Source: Rhodocyclaceae bacterium UBA1310 (GTDB taxonomy: Bacteria; Pseudomonadota; Gammaproteobacteria; Burkholderiales; Rhodocyclaceae). From it: 41,299 bases of DNA. The DNA lies in assembly GCA_002307175.1 (NCBI GenBank), contig DBTS01000145.1, forward strand, positions 20,051-61,349, read 5' to 3'. Below are positions 1 through 6,980 of this stretch, in pieces. The notes under the pieces are model-generated. The model had not been told where the DNA came from, did not search any database, and worked only from the letters and a program-made list of their open reading frames with translations. The stretch's first letter is position 1. Every line of letters begins with the position of its first letter. A program made the position numbers and the translations under genes.

Positions 1-81
1 AATACACTCCGGTTTCTGCGCTGCTCTTCGGCCCGCTGACGCCTTCTCGCTACAGATCCTGAACAGCTTCTTGCATTCTAA

Positions 82-762
82 TCAGGCGCCGCAGTGACTA
101 GGCTGCGCATTGGCAGTGACAGCACCGTGCACCTTGCGACGCATCTCGATGCGCTTGCGCACCGCGAGCAACAGCCCCAGCGTGAGGAACCCCCCTGGAG
201 GCAGGATCATCATCAGGGTGCCCCCGTAGTTGGGAATGACGCGTGTTTCGAGGAACGCGAAATGTGGCCCGAGCAGCAGGCTGGCTTGCGAGAACAGGGT
301 GCCGCTGCCGATGATTTCACGCACGATGCCGATTGAAGTCAGCGCGCAGGTAAAGCCCAGCCCCATGAACAGGCCATCAATCCCGGAATCCACAACGGTG
401 TTCTTGCAGGCAAAGGCCTCTGCACGGCCGAGGATCGCGCAGTTGGCGACGATCAACGGGATGTACAGCCCGAGCACCTTGTGCAGATCATGCATCCAGG
501 CATTCAGCGACATATCCACGAGGGTTACGATTGCTGCAATGATGATGATGAAGACCGGAATGCGGACCTGCTCGGTCACCACCTTGCGCACCGAGGATAC
601 TGCCATGTTGCTGACCAGGAGCACGGCGGTTGTCGCCAGGCCCATGCCCAGACCGTTGGTGGCCGAGGATGTCAGTGCCATGGTCGGACACATGCCCAGG
701 ATCTGGGCGAAGACCACGTTCTGATCCCACATGCCGTTGCGAATGATGTCATTGGTTTTCAT
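82..762 (-). CDS. rnfE: Electron transport complex subunit RnfE
   Basis: Polytopic inner-membrane subunit of the Rnf complex, which couples the ion gradient to ferredoxin/flavodoxin reduction. The 226-residue protein has about six hydrophobic segments and the RnfA/RnfE/NqrD family pattern, including the N-terminal GMCPTMALTSSA stretch and the later GLGFTCALTSIGIVREIIG stretch. Family knowledge: RnfA and RnfE are homologous and pack with opposite membrane topology. It is the last recognisable gene of the rnfABCDGE operon and starts 12 bp after rnfG. Downstream of its TGA only 81 bp remain in the window, where I recognise no gene. Its place in an operon facing nifLA points to supply of electrons for nitrogenase rather than the Rsx (SoxR-reducing) role. 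Confidence 0.95.
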   Translation of the reverse strand: MKTNDIIRNGMWDQNVVFAQILGMCPTMALTSSATNGLGMGLATTAVLLVSNMAVSSVRKVVTEQVRIPVFIIIIAAIVTLVDMSLNAWMHDLHKVLGLYIPLIVANCAILGRAEAFACKNTVVDSGIDGLFMGLGFTCALTSIGIVREIIGSGTLFSQASLLLGPHFAFLETRVIPNYGGTLMMILPPGGFLTLGLLLAVRKRIEMRRKVHGAVTANAQPSHCGA

Positions 763-774
763 GCCGTCTCTTCC

Positions 775-1377
775 TTACTTGCTGTAGATCGCGTCATGGT
801 GGGCCTGGTGAAACTCCAGCGCCTCCTTGACGGCCTTGACCACGGCACGCGGCGTGATCGTGGCGCCCGCAAACTGGTCGAAATCCCCGCCATCCTTTTT
901 CACGAGCCAGCGGGTATTCGTCAGCGCCTTGCCTTCGAAAGAATGAATCCAGCTGGTTTTGGCTTCTTCAATCTTGTCGCCCAGGCCCGGTGTCTCTGCA
1001 TGCTTGAGCACGCGTACGCCCTGAACCACGCCATCGCTTGAAATGCCCACCAGAATCTTGATCGGGCCGGCGTAGCCGCTCGAGGCGGTTTCAAAGGTTG
1101 CACCTTTGACGACCCCGTTTTTGGCTGCGCGATGGACTTCGACATCACCCAGCTTGTCATCTTTGATGACAACTACATCCTTGAGCAGATCGTTGTCGGA
1201 GAAGCCTGCCGGCAAGACCTGGGTGAGCGATAGTTTCAGGTCATTTTCCTCTGCTGCACTGGAGGCCGAGGCCGTCACTGCATTCCCGAACACCAGTGAG
1301 GCTGCCGTCAGCATGGAGAAAGCGGCAAGCAGCACACCCTGGTAGCTGATGCCTTCACGCAGGGTTGCCATGTTCAT
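775..1377 (-). CDS. rnfG: Electron transport complex subunit RnfG (FMN-binding)
   Basis: Periplasm-facing flavoprotein subunit of Rnf, 200 residues. An N-terminal membrane anchor (about residues 12-35) precedes an FMN_bind domain. The flavinylation motif appears as AGATIT near residue 170; in the family FMN is linked to the last Thr by ApbE. The start overlaps the end of rnfD by four bases (ATGA), so translation is probably coupled. The family usually has S/T-GAT; the Ala at the first position is a mild deviation that leaves the acceptor Thr intact. Confidence 0.94.
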   Translation of the reverse strand: MNMATLREGISYQGVLLAAFSMLTAASLVFGNAVTASASSAAEENDLKLSLTQVLPAGFSDNDLLKDVVVIKDDKLGDVEVHRAAKNGVVKGATFETASSGYAGPIKILVGISSDGVVQGVRVLKHAETPGLGDKIEEAKTSWIHSFEGKALTNTRWLVKKDGGDFDQFAGATITPRAVVKAVKEALEFHQAHHDAIYSK

Positions 1378-2444
1378 TTCGTTTCCCCTTTCAACGAGAT
1401 CGGTTTGCCACCCATCGTGCGGCCATATACACGTGGCTTGATCAGGCGATCAATGGCTGGTGTCAGGGCATTCATCAGCAGTACCGCAAAGGCCACGCCT
1501 TCCGGATAGCCTCCGTAGGTGCGGATGACCCAGGTCAGAAGCCCACAGCCAAGACCAAAAATGATCTGGCCGGCACGCGAGCTGGGCGAGGTGACATAGT
1601 CAGTCGCGATAAAGAATGCACCAAGCATGGCGCCACCAGAAAGAAGGTGGGTGCTCATGTCCATGAAACGTGCCGGATCAGCAGCGTGGCCGAGAGCCGC
1701 AGGCACAGCCAGACCGATGAGCATGGTGACCGGGATGTGCCAGGAGATGACGCGCATGTAGAGCAACGCGACGCCACCGAGGGCAATCAGCCACACAGAG
1801 GTTTCTCCGAGGCTGCCGACGCGGGCACCATTCCAGTCGAAGACGTGGCCAGGCAGATGCGTGTGCAGCAGGTCGATGCCGCGGGCCATGTCGGTCTTTG
1901 CCCAGCCCAGCAGCGAGGCACTCGTCATGGCATCGGGAACCGGCATCTGGCCGAGGGTGATGCGCAGCCCGTCAAACAGGCTGGGTGCGCCTGCCGGCAC
2001 CACCCAGTGCGTCATCTGCACGGGGAAGGAGACGAGCAGCATGATGCGCGCGATCATTGCCGGGTTGAAGAGATTGTTGCCGATGCCGCCAAACGCCTGT
2101 TTCCCCAGTGTGGTGGCAAACAGTCCGCCTACCACACCAATCCACCACGGGGCCCAGGGGGGCAGGGAGACAGCCAGCAGCCAGCCGGTGAGAATGGCGG
2201 AACCATCGTAGAGCACCGCTTTCACGGGCTTGCCGGCAAGCCGCAGGCAGGCGGCTTCGCCAGCCATTGATGCGGCAATGGTGATGGCCCACAGCCAGAA
2301 GGCCGGCGAGCCGAACAGGTAGAAGGCGTAGGCGGTGGCAGGCACAAGTGCCGCCATCACCTTGAGCATGACCACGCTGACCGAGTTGGCTGCGCGGGCA
2401 TGCGGCGAAGCCATGGTTTGAAGACTGATTGCCTGGGTGTTCAT
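1374..2444 (-). CDS. rnfD: Electron transport complex subunit RnfD
   Basis: Integral membrane subunit of Rnf (NqrB/RnfD family), 356 residues, with eight or more hydrophobic helices and the family stretches GGIGNNLFNPAMIAR and SGGAMLGAFFIATDYVTSP. RnfD normally carries a covalent FMN on the Thr of an SGAT-like motif after a conserved Asp. Here the equivalent stretch reads PDAMTSASLLGW, with Ser where the acceptor Thr is expected (see findings). It overlaps rnfC and rnfG by four bases each, so the block is a tightly coupled operon. The identification is secure; the flavin chemistry is not. Confidence 0.95.
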   Translation of the reverse strand: MNTQAISLQTMASPHARAANSVSVVMLKVMAALVPATAYAFYLFGSPAFWLWAITIAASMAGEAACLRLAGKPVKAVLYDGSAILTGWLLAVSLPPWAPWWIGVVGGLFATTLGKQAFGGIGNNLFNPAMIARIMLLVSFPVQMTHWVVPAGAPSLFDGLRITLGQMPVPDAMTSASLLGWAKTDMARGIDLLHTHLPGHVFDWNGARVGSLGETSVWLIALGGVALLYMRVISWHIPVTMLIGLAVPAALGHAADPARFMDMSTHLLSGGAMLGAFFIATDYVTSPSSRAGQIIFGLGCGLLTWVIRTYGGYPEGVAFAVLLMNALTPAIDRLIKPRVYGRTMGGKPISLKGETK

Positions 2445-3946
2445 GCCCCTGCTCCCTCGCTTGGAGTGTTGTTGTCTGCAGCTGCCGCTGCGGCCTGCTG
2501 GGCGGCACGTTGTGCTTTGCGCCGGGCGGCGGCTTCCACCCGTTCGCGGGCTTCGCGTTCGAGTCGCTCCTGGCGGGCCTGGGCCAGCTGTTTGGTGAAT
2601 TCACTACGCTTCTTTTGCTGCGCACGGCGCCAGATCTCGCCCTTGGCATGCGAGAAGGTTTGCACCAGAGGCATCTGCGAGGGGCAGACGTAGGCACAGC
2701 AACCGCAGGCGAGGCAGTCGTCAAGTCCCATGGCATCAGCTGTGTCATAGTCGCCGGCGTGAATCTGGGCACTCAGTTCAAGCGGCACCAGACCCATCGG
2801 ACAAGCCTTCACGCACGATCCGCAGCGGATGCAGGGAGAGGGGGGCACCACGGTGATTTCTTCTGCGGTCAGGGCGAGGATGCCGCCACAACCTTTGACC
2901 GTGGGAACCTGTGCGTGCGGCAGGGCTACGCCCATCATTGGCCCGCCCATGACAAGCCGTGCGGGCTCACTCTTGAGACCGGCAAAGGCGAGCAGATCCT
3001 CCACCAGCACACCGATAGGGGCGAGCACATTGCCGGGCTGGGCCACCGCGCCACCGTTAACCGTGACAATGCGTCGATACAGAGGTTCGCCATGACGCAC
3101 GGCATGATGGATTGCCGCACAGGTTGAGACGTTGTTGACCAGCAGGCCAATCGTGGCTGTACGTGCCCCGGAGGGCACTTCCTTGCCGGTGAGTACCTGC
3201 ACGAGCTGGCGGTCGGAGCCCATCGGGTAGCGCGCCGGTACCGGGCAGATCTCGATCTGGGCAAAATCCTGGGCAGCCTTGCGCATGGCAGCGATGGCTT
3301 CGGGTTTGTTGTCCTCGATGCCGACCTTGGCCTTGCTGGCGCCAACAGCGTGCATCAGGATGCGTACACCATCAATGACATCATCCGCACGCTCGCGCAT
3401 GATGCTGTCGTCACTGGAGAGATAGGGTTCGCACTCGCCACCGTTGATGATGAGGGTGTGCACCGAGTGTTTGCGCCCCAGCTGCGCTTTGGGCGCGGAG
3501 GGAAAGGTTGCCCCTCCCAGACCGACGATGCCGGCCTCTGCGATGCGCTGCGAGATTTCATCTGGAGTCAGGCTGAAAGGGTCTTCAACTGTCTTGAAAC
3601 TGACGCTCTCGTCCAGGCCATCGGTTTCGATGGTGATTGCCGCAAACGGCAGGCCGGAAGGATGTGGCGCAGTGACTTCCCCGATGGCCGCGACACGTCC
3701 CGAAGTCGGTGCATGTACTGGTGCCGAGACATTCCCCTGGGCAGCGGCAATGAGCTGGCCACGCAAGACGCGGTCGCCAACCGCAACCAGCGGCTTGGCT
3801 GGTGCGCCAACGTGCTGCAGCAGCGGGATACAGAGTTTCGCCGGAGTCGGCATGACGCGCAGTGGCACATCGGCAGCCGGGCGCTTGTGGTCGTCGTGGG
3901 GATGTACCCCCCAACCCACGCCTGTAAGCAGTTCGCGGATTCCCAT
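2441..3946 (-). CDS. rnfC: Electron transport complex subunit RnfC (NADH/ferredoxin-side iron-sulfur flavoprotein)
   Basis: Cytoplasmic, membrane-associated subunit of Rnf that carries FMN and two [4Fe-4S] clusters and exchanges electrons with NAD(H). The 501-residue protein has the RnfC N-terminal region (GVHPHDDHK), a Gly-rich nucleotide/FMN region (GLGGATFPSAPK), an SLBB-type region, and two ferredoxin motifs, CIRCGSCVKACP near residue 372 and CLACGCCAYVCP near residue 411. The last 70 residues are an Arg/Ala/Gln-rich predicted helix, a tail seen in shorter or longer form in proteobacterial RnfC. A clear Shine-Dalgarno (AAGGAG) lies ten bases before the ATG. The gene starts 12 bp after rnfB. 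Confidence 0.95.
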   Translation of the reverse strand: MGIRELLTGVGWGVHPHDDHKRPAADVPLRVMPTPAKLCIPLLQHVGAPAKPLVAVGDRVLRGQLIAAAQGNVSAPVHAPTSGRVAAIGEVTAPHPSGLPFAAITIETDGLDESVSFKTVEDPFSLTPDEISQRIAEAGIVGLGGATFPSAPKAQLGRKHSVHTLIINGGECEPYLSSDDSIMRERADDVIDGVRILMHAVGASKAKVGIEDNKPEAIAAMRKAAQDFAQIEICPVPARYPMGSDRQLVQVLTGKEVPSGARTATIGLLVNNVSTCAAIHHAVRHGEPLYRRIVTVNGGAVAQPGNVLAPIGVLVEDLLAFAGLKSEPARLVMGGPMMGVALPHAQVPTVKGCGGILALTAEEITVVPPSPCIRCGSCVKACPMGLVPLELSAQIHAGDYDTADAMGLDDCLACGCCAYVCPSQMPLVQTFSHAKGEIWRRAQQKKRSEFTKQLAQARQERLEREARERVEAAARRKAQRAAQQAAAAAADNNTPSEGAGA

Positions 3947-3958
3947 TGTATTTGCTCC

Positions 3959-4486
3959 TTACGCGGCCAAAGCCGGTTTTTCCCAGTTCCAGTCCCGCAA
4001 GGTCACGGGGATGGGTTCCAGGCTGATGGCCCCGGTGGGGCACTCGTTGGTGCAGCTGCCGCAGCCGGTACAGGCATCCTTGAGGACGGCATGGATCTGC
4101 TTGGACGCGCCGATGACGGCGTCAGTCGGGCAGGCTTTGAAACATTTCGCGCAACCGATGCAGATTGATTCGGATACCACCGCGATCTTGGGGCCGGAAT
4201 CTTCGCTTGCAGCTTCCAGGCTGACCCCCAGGCGTGCCGCGATCGCTTCGGCCAGCATGCGGCCTCCGCCAGGGCAGCAATCGACTGCGGCCTCACCCTT
4301 GACGATGGCCGAAGCGGCGCCGGAACAGCCCGGAAAGCTGCACTGCCCGCAGTTTGTGCCGGGCATCATTTCGATGATTTCCGCAACCAGGGCATCGCCC
4401 TGTACTGCGAATACCTTGGCGGCATAACCCAGAATCAGGCCGAAGATCAGGCCCAGAACCATCACGCTGATGATTGGCGTAAGCAT
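3959..4486 (-). CDS. rnfB: Electron transport complex subunit RnfB (polyferredoxin)
   Basis: Rnf subunit thought to hand electrons to ferredoxin or flavodoxin. The 175-residue protein has an N-terminal membrane anchor (about residues 5-25), a Cys-rich 4Fe-4S domain with NCGQCSFPGCSG near residue 40, and a two-cluster ferredoxin domain with CIGCAKCFKACP near residue 107 and CTGCGSCTNECP near residue 137. This is the normal proteobacterial domain order and length. It lies 17 bp after rnfA and 12 bp before rnfC. In nif-linked Rnf systems this subunit is the likely docking point for the nitrogenase electron donor; that role is inferred from context. Confidence 0.95.
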   Translation of the reverse strand: MLTPIISVMVLGLIFGLILGYAAKVFAVQGDALVAEIIEMMPGTNCGQCSFPGCSGAASAIVKGEAAVDCCPGGGRMLAEAIAARLGVSLEAASEDSGPKIAVVSESICIGCAKCFKACPTDAVIGASKQIHAVLKDACTGCGSCTNECPTGAISLEPIPVTLRDWNWEKPALAA

Positions 4487-4503
4487 CGTGAAATCTCCTG
4501 TAC

Positions 4504-5085
4504 TCAGCTGAATTTGAAACCGGCAAAACCCATGAACGCGAGCGCCAGCAGCGAAGCCAGCACAAAGCTGATGGGGGCCCCCGCAAAGGTCTGCGGTACC
4601 TTGGCAAGCGCAAGGCGCTCACGCAGGCCGGCGAACATCGTCAGTACCAGCGTGAAACCCACTGAAGAACCGAAGCCGTACATCACGCTCATGACAAAAC
4701 CGTGATGTTCCTGTACGTTGAGCAGTGGCAGGCCAAGCACGGCACAGTTGGTGGTGATCAGGGGCAGGTAGATGCCCAGGGTGCGATACAGGTCTGGCGT
4801 CATCTTGCGCACCACCATCTCGATGAACTGCACGGCGGCAGCGATCACCAGGATGAAGGTCAGAATGCGCAGGTAACCCAGCCCAAGGGGGGCGAGCAGG
4901 TAGTTTTCCAAGGCCCAGCAGGCACCGGAAGCCAGGGTGATCACGAAGGTAGTGGCTAGCCCCATGCCGAATGAGCTGTCCAGTTTCTTCGAAACTCCCA
5001 TGAAGGGGCAGAGCCCCAGAAACTTCACGAGCACCACGTTGTTAACCAGTGCCGTGCTGATGAGAATGATCAGGTATTGGGTCAT
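4504..5085 (-). CDS. rnfA: Electron transport complex subunit RnfA
   Basis: First gene of the rnfABCDGE operon. It encodes a 193-residue membrane protein with about six helices and the conserved stretches NNVVLVKFLGLCPFMGVS and ITTNCAVLGLPLL of the RnfA/NqrE family. RnfA pairs with RnfE, and the two share an intramembrane iron-sulfur site in Rnf/Nqr structures. An AGGAGG ribosome binding site lies about ten bases before the ATG, and a sigma-54 promoter ends only 30 bases upstream, so the leader is very short. Confidence 0.96.
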   Translation of the reverse strand: MTQYLIILISTALVNNVVLVKFLGLCPFMGVSKKLDSSFGMGLATTFVITLASGACWALENYLLAPLGLGYLRILTFILVIAAAVQFIEMVVRKMTPDLYRTLGIYLPLITTNCAVLGLPLLNVQEHHGFVMSVMYGFGSSVGFTLVLTMFAGLRERLALAKVPQTFAGAPISFVLASLLALAFMGFAGFKFS

Positions 5086-5114
5086 GTCGGGTACAACCTC
5101 CTGCAGCCCTAGAC

Positions 5115-5130
5115 GCTAAAACCGTGCCAA
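5115..5130 (-). promoter_or_regulatory. Sigma-54 (-24/-12) promoter of the rnf operon
   Basis: Read on the minus strand, this is TTGGCACGGTTTTAGC. The invariant GG (-24) and GC (-12) are separated by exactly ten bases and the TTGGCACG half is perfect. The only departure from TTGGCAC-N5-TTGC is TAGC for TTGC. Initiation is expected near 5103, which gives a leader of about 18 bases containing the rnfA ribosome binding site. This supports expression of rnf with the nif regulon. Confidence 0.8.
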
Positions 5131-5142
5131 GTGGGAGCATAA

Positions 5143-5157
5143 GCACCGTTGCGGTGC
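5143..5157. promoter_or_regulatory. NtrC-type palindrome
   Basis: GCACCGTTGCGGTGC is a perfect inverted repeat (GCACC, five-base spacer, GGTGC) that fits the GCAC-N7-GTGC consensus for the nitrogen regulator NtrC. It lies about 175 bp upstream of the nifL -24 element, a normal enhancer distance, but only about 13 bp upstream of the rnf -24 element. NtrC control of nifLA is inferred. Confidence 0.6.
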
Positions 5158-5231
5158 GTGAAATGCCGCACAGATAGGGCTTGGCCGGATATTCGGGGGC
5201 CGGATGCCGGAAAAGAGGAATTCCTTTCCGC

Positions 5232-5247
5232 TGTAAGGGATGCGACA
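5232..5247. promoter_or_regulatory. NifA upstream activator sequence (TGT-N10-ACA), central
   Basis: Perfect TGT-N10-ACA match, the established NifA-binding consensus. It sits about 103 bp from the rnf -24 element and about 84 bp from the nifL -24 element, so it could serve either divergent sigma-54 promoter; rnf is the more conventional target. Confidence 0.65.
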
Positions 5248-5298
5248 AGACTACAAGTGGATACGACAATCGTGAACAGTTTGCGCCAGCACAAAGCT

Positions 5299-5314
5299 TG
5301 TCGTTTTGTTCACA
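5299..5314. promoter_or_regulatory. Second TGT-N10-ACA match close to the nifL promoter
   Basis: TGT-N10-ACA match ending 16 bp before the nifL -24 element. For rnf it would be an enhancer about 170 bp upstream. For nifL it is unusually close to the sigma-54 RNA polymerase site. The central bases are T-rich, so chance is a real possibility. Confidence 0.45.
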
Positions 5315-5329
5315 ATGGGGTTTTTCCTA

Positions 5330-5345
5330 GGGCACGGAACCTGCA
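5330..5345 (+). promoter_or_regulatory. Sigma-54 (-24/-12) promoter of nifLA
   Basis: GGGCACGGAACCTGCA places GG at 5331-5332 and GC at 5343-5344 with the required ten-base gap. It matches GGCAC-N5-(T)TGCA, with mismatches only at the leading T and at the first T of TTGC. Initiation is expected near 5356, and an AAGGAGA ribosome binding site follows before the nifL ATG at 5379. Confidence 0.72.
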
Positions 5346-5378
5346 TGGGTCCGTCTGACAAAGGAGAGCGAATCGAAC

Positions 5379-6917
5379 ATGGCCAGCAAACCCAAACCCG
5401 CGAAACCTGTGATGCGGCCCAGCAAGATCCCTGCTAACCTGTTCCGGGCAGTGGTCGAGCAGGCGGACATTGCCATTTCGATCACGGACCCGCACGCCAG
5501 TATCCAATATATCAACCCGGCATTTACGCGAAGTACCGGCTATGCTCCGGAAGATGCTCAGGGGCGCAACCAGTCCATCCTCTCCAATCACACGACACCG
5601 CCCGACGTCTATCGGGGCATGTGGGAGAAGATCACCGCCAAAGAGCCGTGGAGTGGCCGTCTCGTCAATAGCCGCAAGGATGGCAGTCGTTATCTGGCGG
5701 ATCTGACGATTACGCCCGTGCTTGATGCTGAAGGCAATATCAGCCACTTTCTTGGCCTGCACCGCGATATTACGGACTTGCACAGTCTGGAATGTGCAGT
5801 CCGCAACCAGAAGGCTGTCATCGAGTCGGTGGTGGACGGTGCGCCAATGGTGCTGGCACTGCTCAGCATGGAAGACAAGGTCATGCTCGATAACCATGCC
5901 TACAAGGCCTTGATGGCTGACTTGGGCATGCAGGAGCCGGCAGCCGTTCTGCTTGAGGCGGTGCGCAGCAACATGGGGAGCGGCTTCGGCCCCTTCCGGC
6001 CCGGGGCCAGGGCGTTTCTTGATCAGCAGGTGCGCCTTGACCGGCCGCACTGGCGGAACCCGCGCTGGTACTCATGTTCCGGGGTATGGGTGGCGGCGGA
6101 CAATGATGATGCTGATGCGTTCTACGATGGGCATTCCGATGCCTACCTGCTGCTGGTGGCGACCGACGTCAGCCGTCAGGTGACGGAGCACGAGAAGGCA
6201 CGGGTGGCCGCCCTGCAGGTGATGTTGGCCGAGGAAACGCGGCAGCAGGCCCTGCGTGAAAGTCTCTCTGCGGCGGTATTTCAGATGGAAGGGCCGCTGA
6301 ATGTTCTTAATTCCGTGGTGAACCTGATGGGCCGGCGCGGGTGTGATCCGGCGCAGGCTGCACTGGCGGAAGCGCTGAAGGCAGGCCAGAGCGTGCTGGA
6401 AACCCTCCGTGCGACGATTCCTTTCGCTCAGACCGAGGCGACGAGTCTGGTTAATCTCAACGAGGTAGTGCGGGATGTGCTTGATCTTTCCGCGCAAAAG
6501 TTTCTTGCCGCCGGCGTGTCGGTGGCGTGGCAGCCGCAACTGGTATTGCCAGGCATCCAGGGGCATGCCAACCGCTTGCGCTCCATGGTCAAGGCGCTGG
6601 TCGACAACGCTGTCGAGGCGATGAATGTGAAAGGCTGGAATCAGCGTGAGCTGACGCTGGAGACGAGCCTCGAAGGCGGAGCCGTGAATGTGAACGTGAT
6701 TGACACCGGACCGGGCCTGCCCGCCGAGCAACGCCTGAAGGCATTCGAACCGTTCTGGACGACCAAGAAAATGCACGGTAACCATCTGGGGACTGGGCTT
6801 TCATCGGCCCAGCAGGTTGCTGTTGATCACGGGGGCAATATCCAGCTCACGGAGTCGGCACGCGGCGGTTGCCTGGCACAGGTGATCCTGCCGGTGAAAC
6901 ATGCGGGTGAAGAGTAG
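5379..6917 (+). CDS. nifL: Nitrogen fixation negative regulator NifL
   Basis: Anti-activator that senses redox (FAD in its PAS domain), adenosine nucleotides and PII status, and sequesters NifA when oxygen or fixed nitrogen is plentiful. In the 512 residues an N-terminal PAS domain (about 20-140; SITDPHASIQYINPAFTRST, ending in HFLGLHRDIT) is followed by a linker/second PAS-like region and a kinase-like C-terminus. That C-terminus has an N box (LVDNAVEAMN, near 405), G1 box (DTGPGLP, near 441) and G2 box (GTGLSS, near 470). The H-box region (FQMEGPLNVLNS) has no phosphoacceptor His, as expected for a NifL that works by protein contact rather than phosphotransfer. It lies 63 bp before nifA. 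The strong AAAGGAGA site and sigma-54 promoter fix the start. Confidence 0.93.
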   Translation: MASKPKPAKPVMRPSKIPANLFRAVVEQADIAISITDPHASIQYINPAFTRSTGYAPEDAQGRNQSILSNHTTPPDVYRGMWEKITAKEPWSGRLVNSRKDGSRYLADLTITPVLDAEGNISHFLGLHRDITDLHSLECAVRNQKAVIESVVDGAPMVLALLSMEDKVMLDNHAYKALMADLGMQEPAAVLLEAVRSNMGSGFGPFRPGARAFLDQQVRLDRPHWRNPRWYSCSGVWVAADNDDADAFYDGHSDAYLLLVATDVSRQVTEHEKARVAALQVMLAEETRQQALRESLSAAVFQMEGPLNVLNSVVNLMGRRGCDPAQAALAEALKAGQSVLETLRATIPFAQTEATSLVNLNEVVRDVLDLSAQKFLAAGVSVAWQPQLVLPGIQGHANRLRSMVKALVDNAVEAMNVKGWNQRELTLETSLEGGAVNVNVIDTGPGLPAEQRLKAFEPFWTTKKMHGNHLGTGLSSAQQVAVDHGGNIQLTESARGGCLAQVILPVKHAGEE

Positions 6918-6980
6918 TTCCGCCAGTGCAGGTTAGATGGTTCTCTGACATATCAATGCGGCAACAAGGACAAGCAGAAA

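Noticed and set aside
1..81. A further rnf gene (such as rnfH) downstream of rnfE
   Set aside because: Only short frames interrupted by stops are visible before the window ends.
1365..2270. 301-residue plus-strand frame opposite rnfD
   Set aside because: His/Gln/Arg-rich shadow of a membrane-protein gene, with no start signal.
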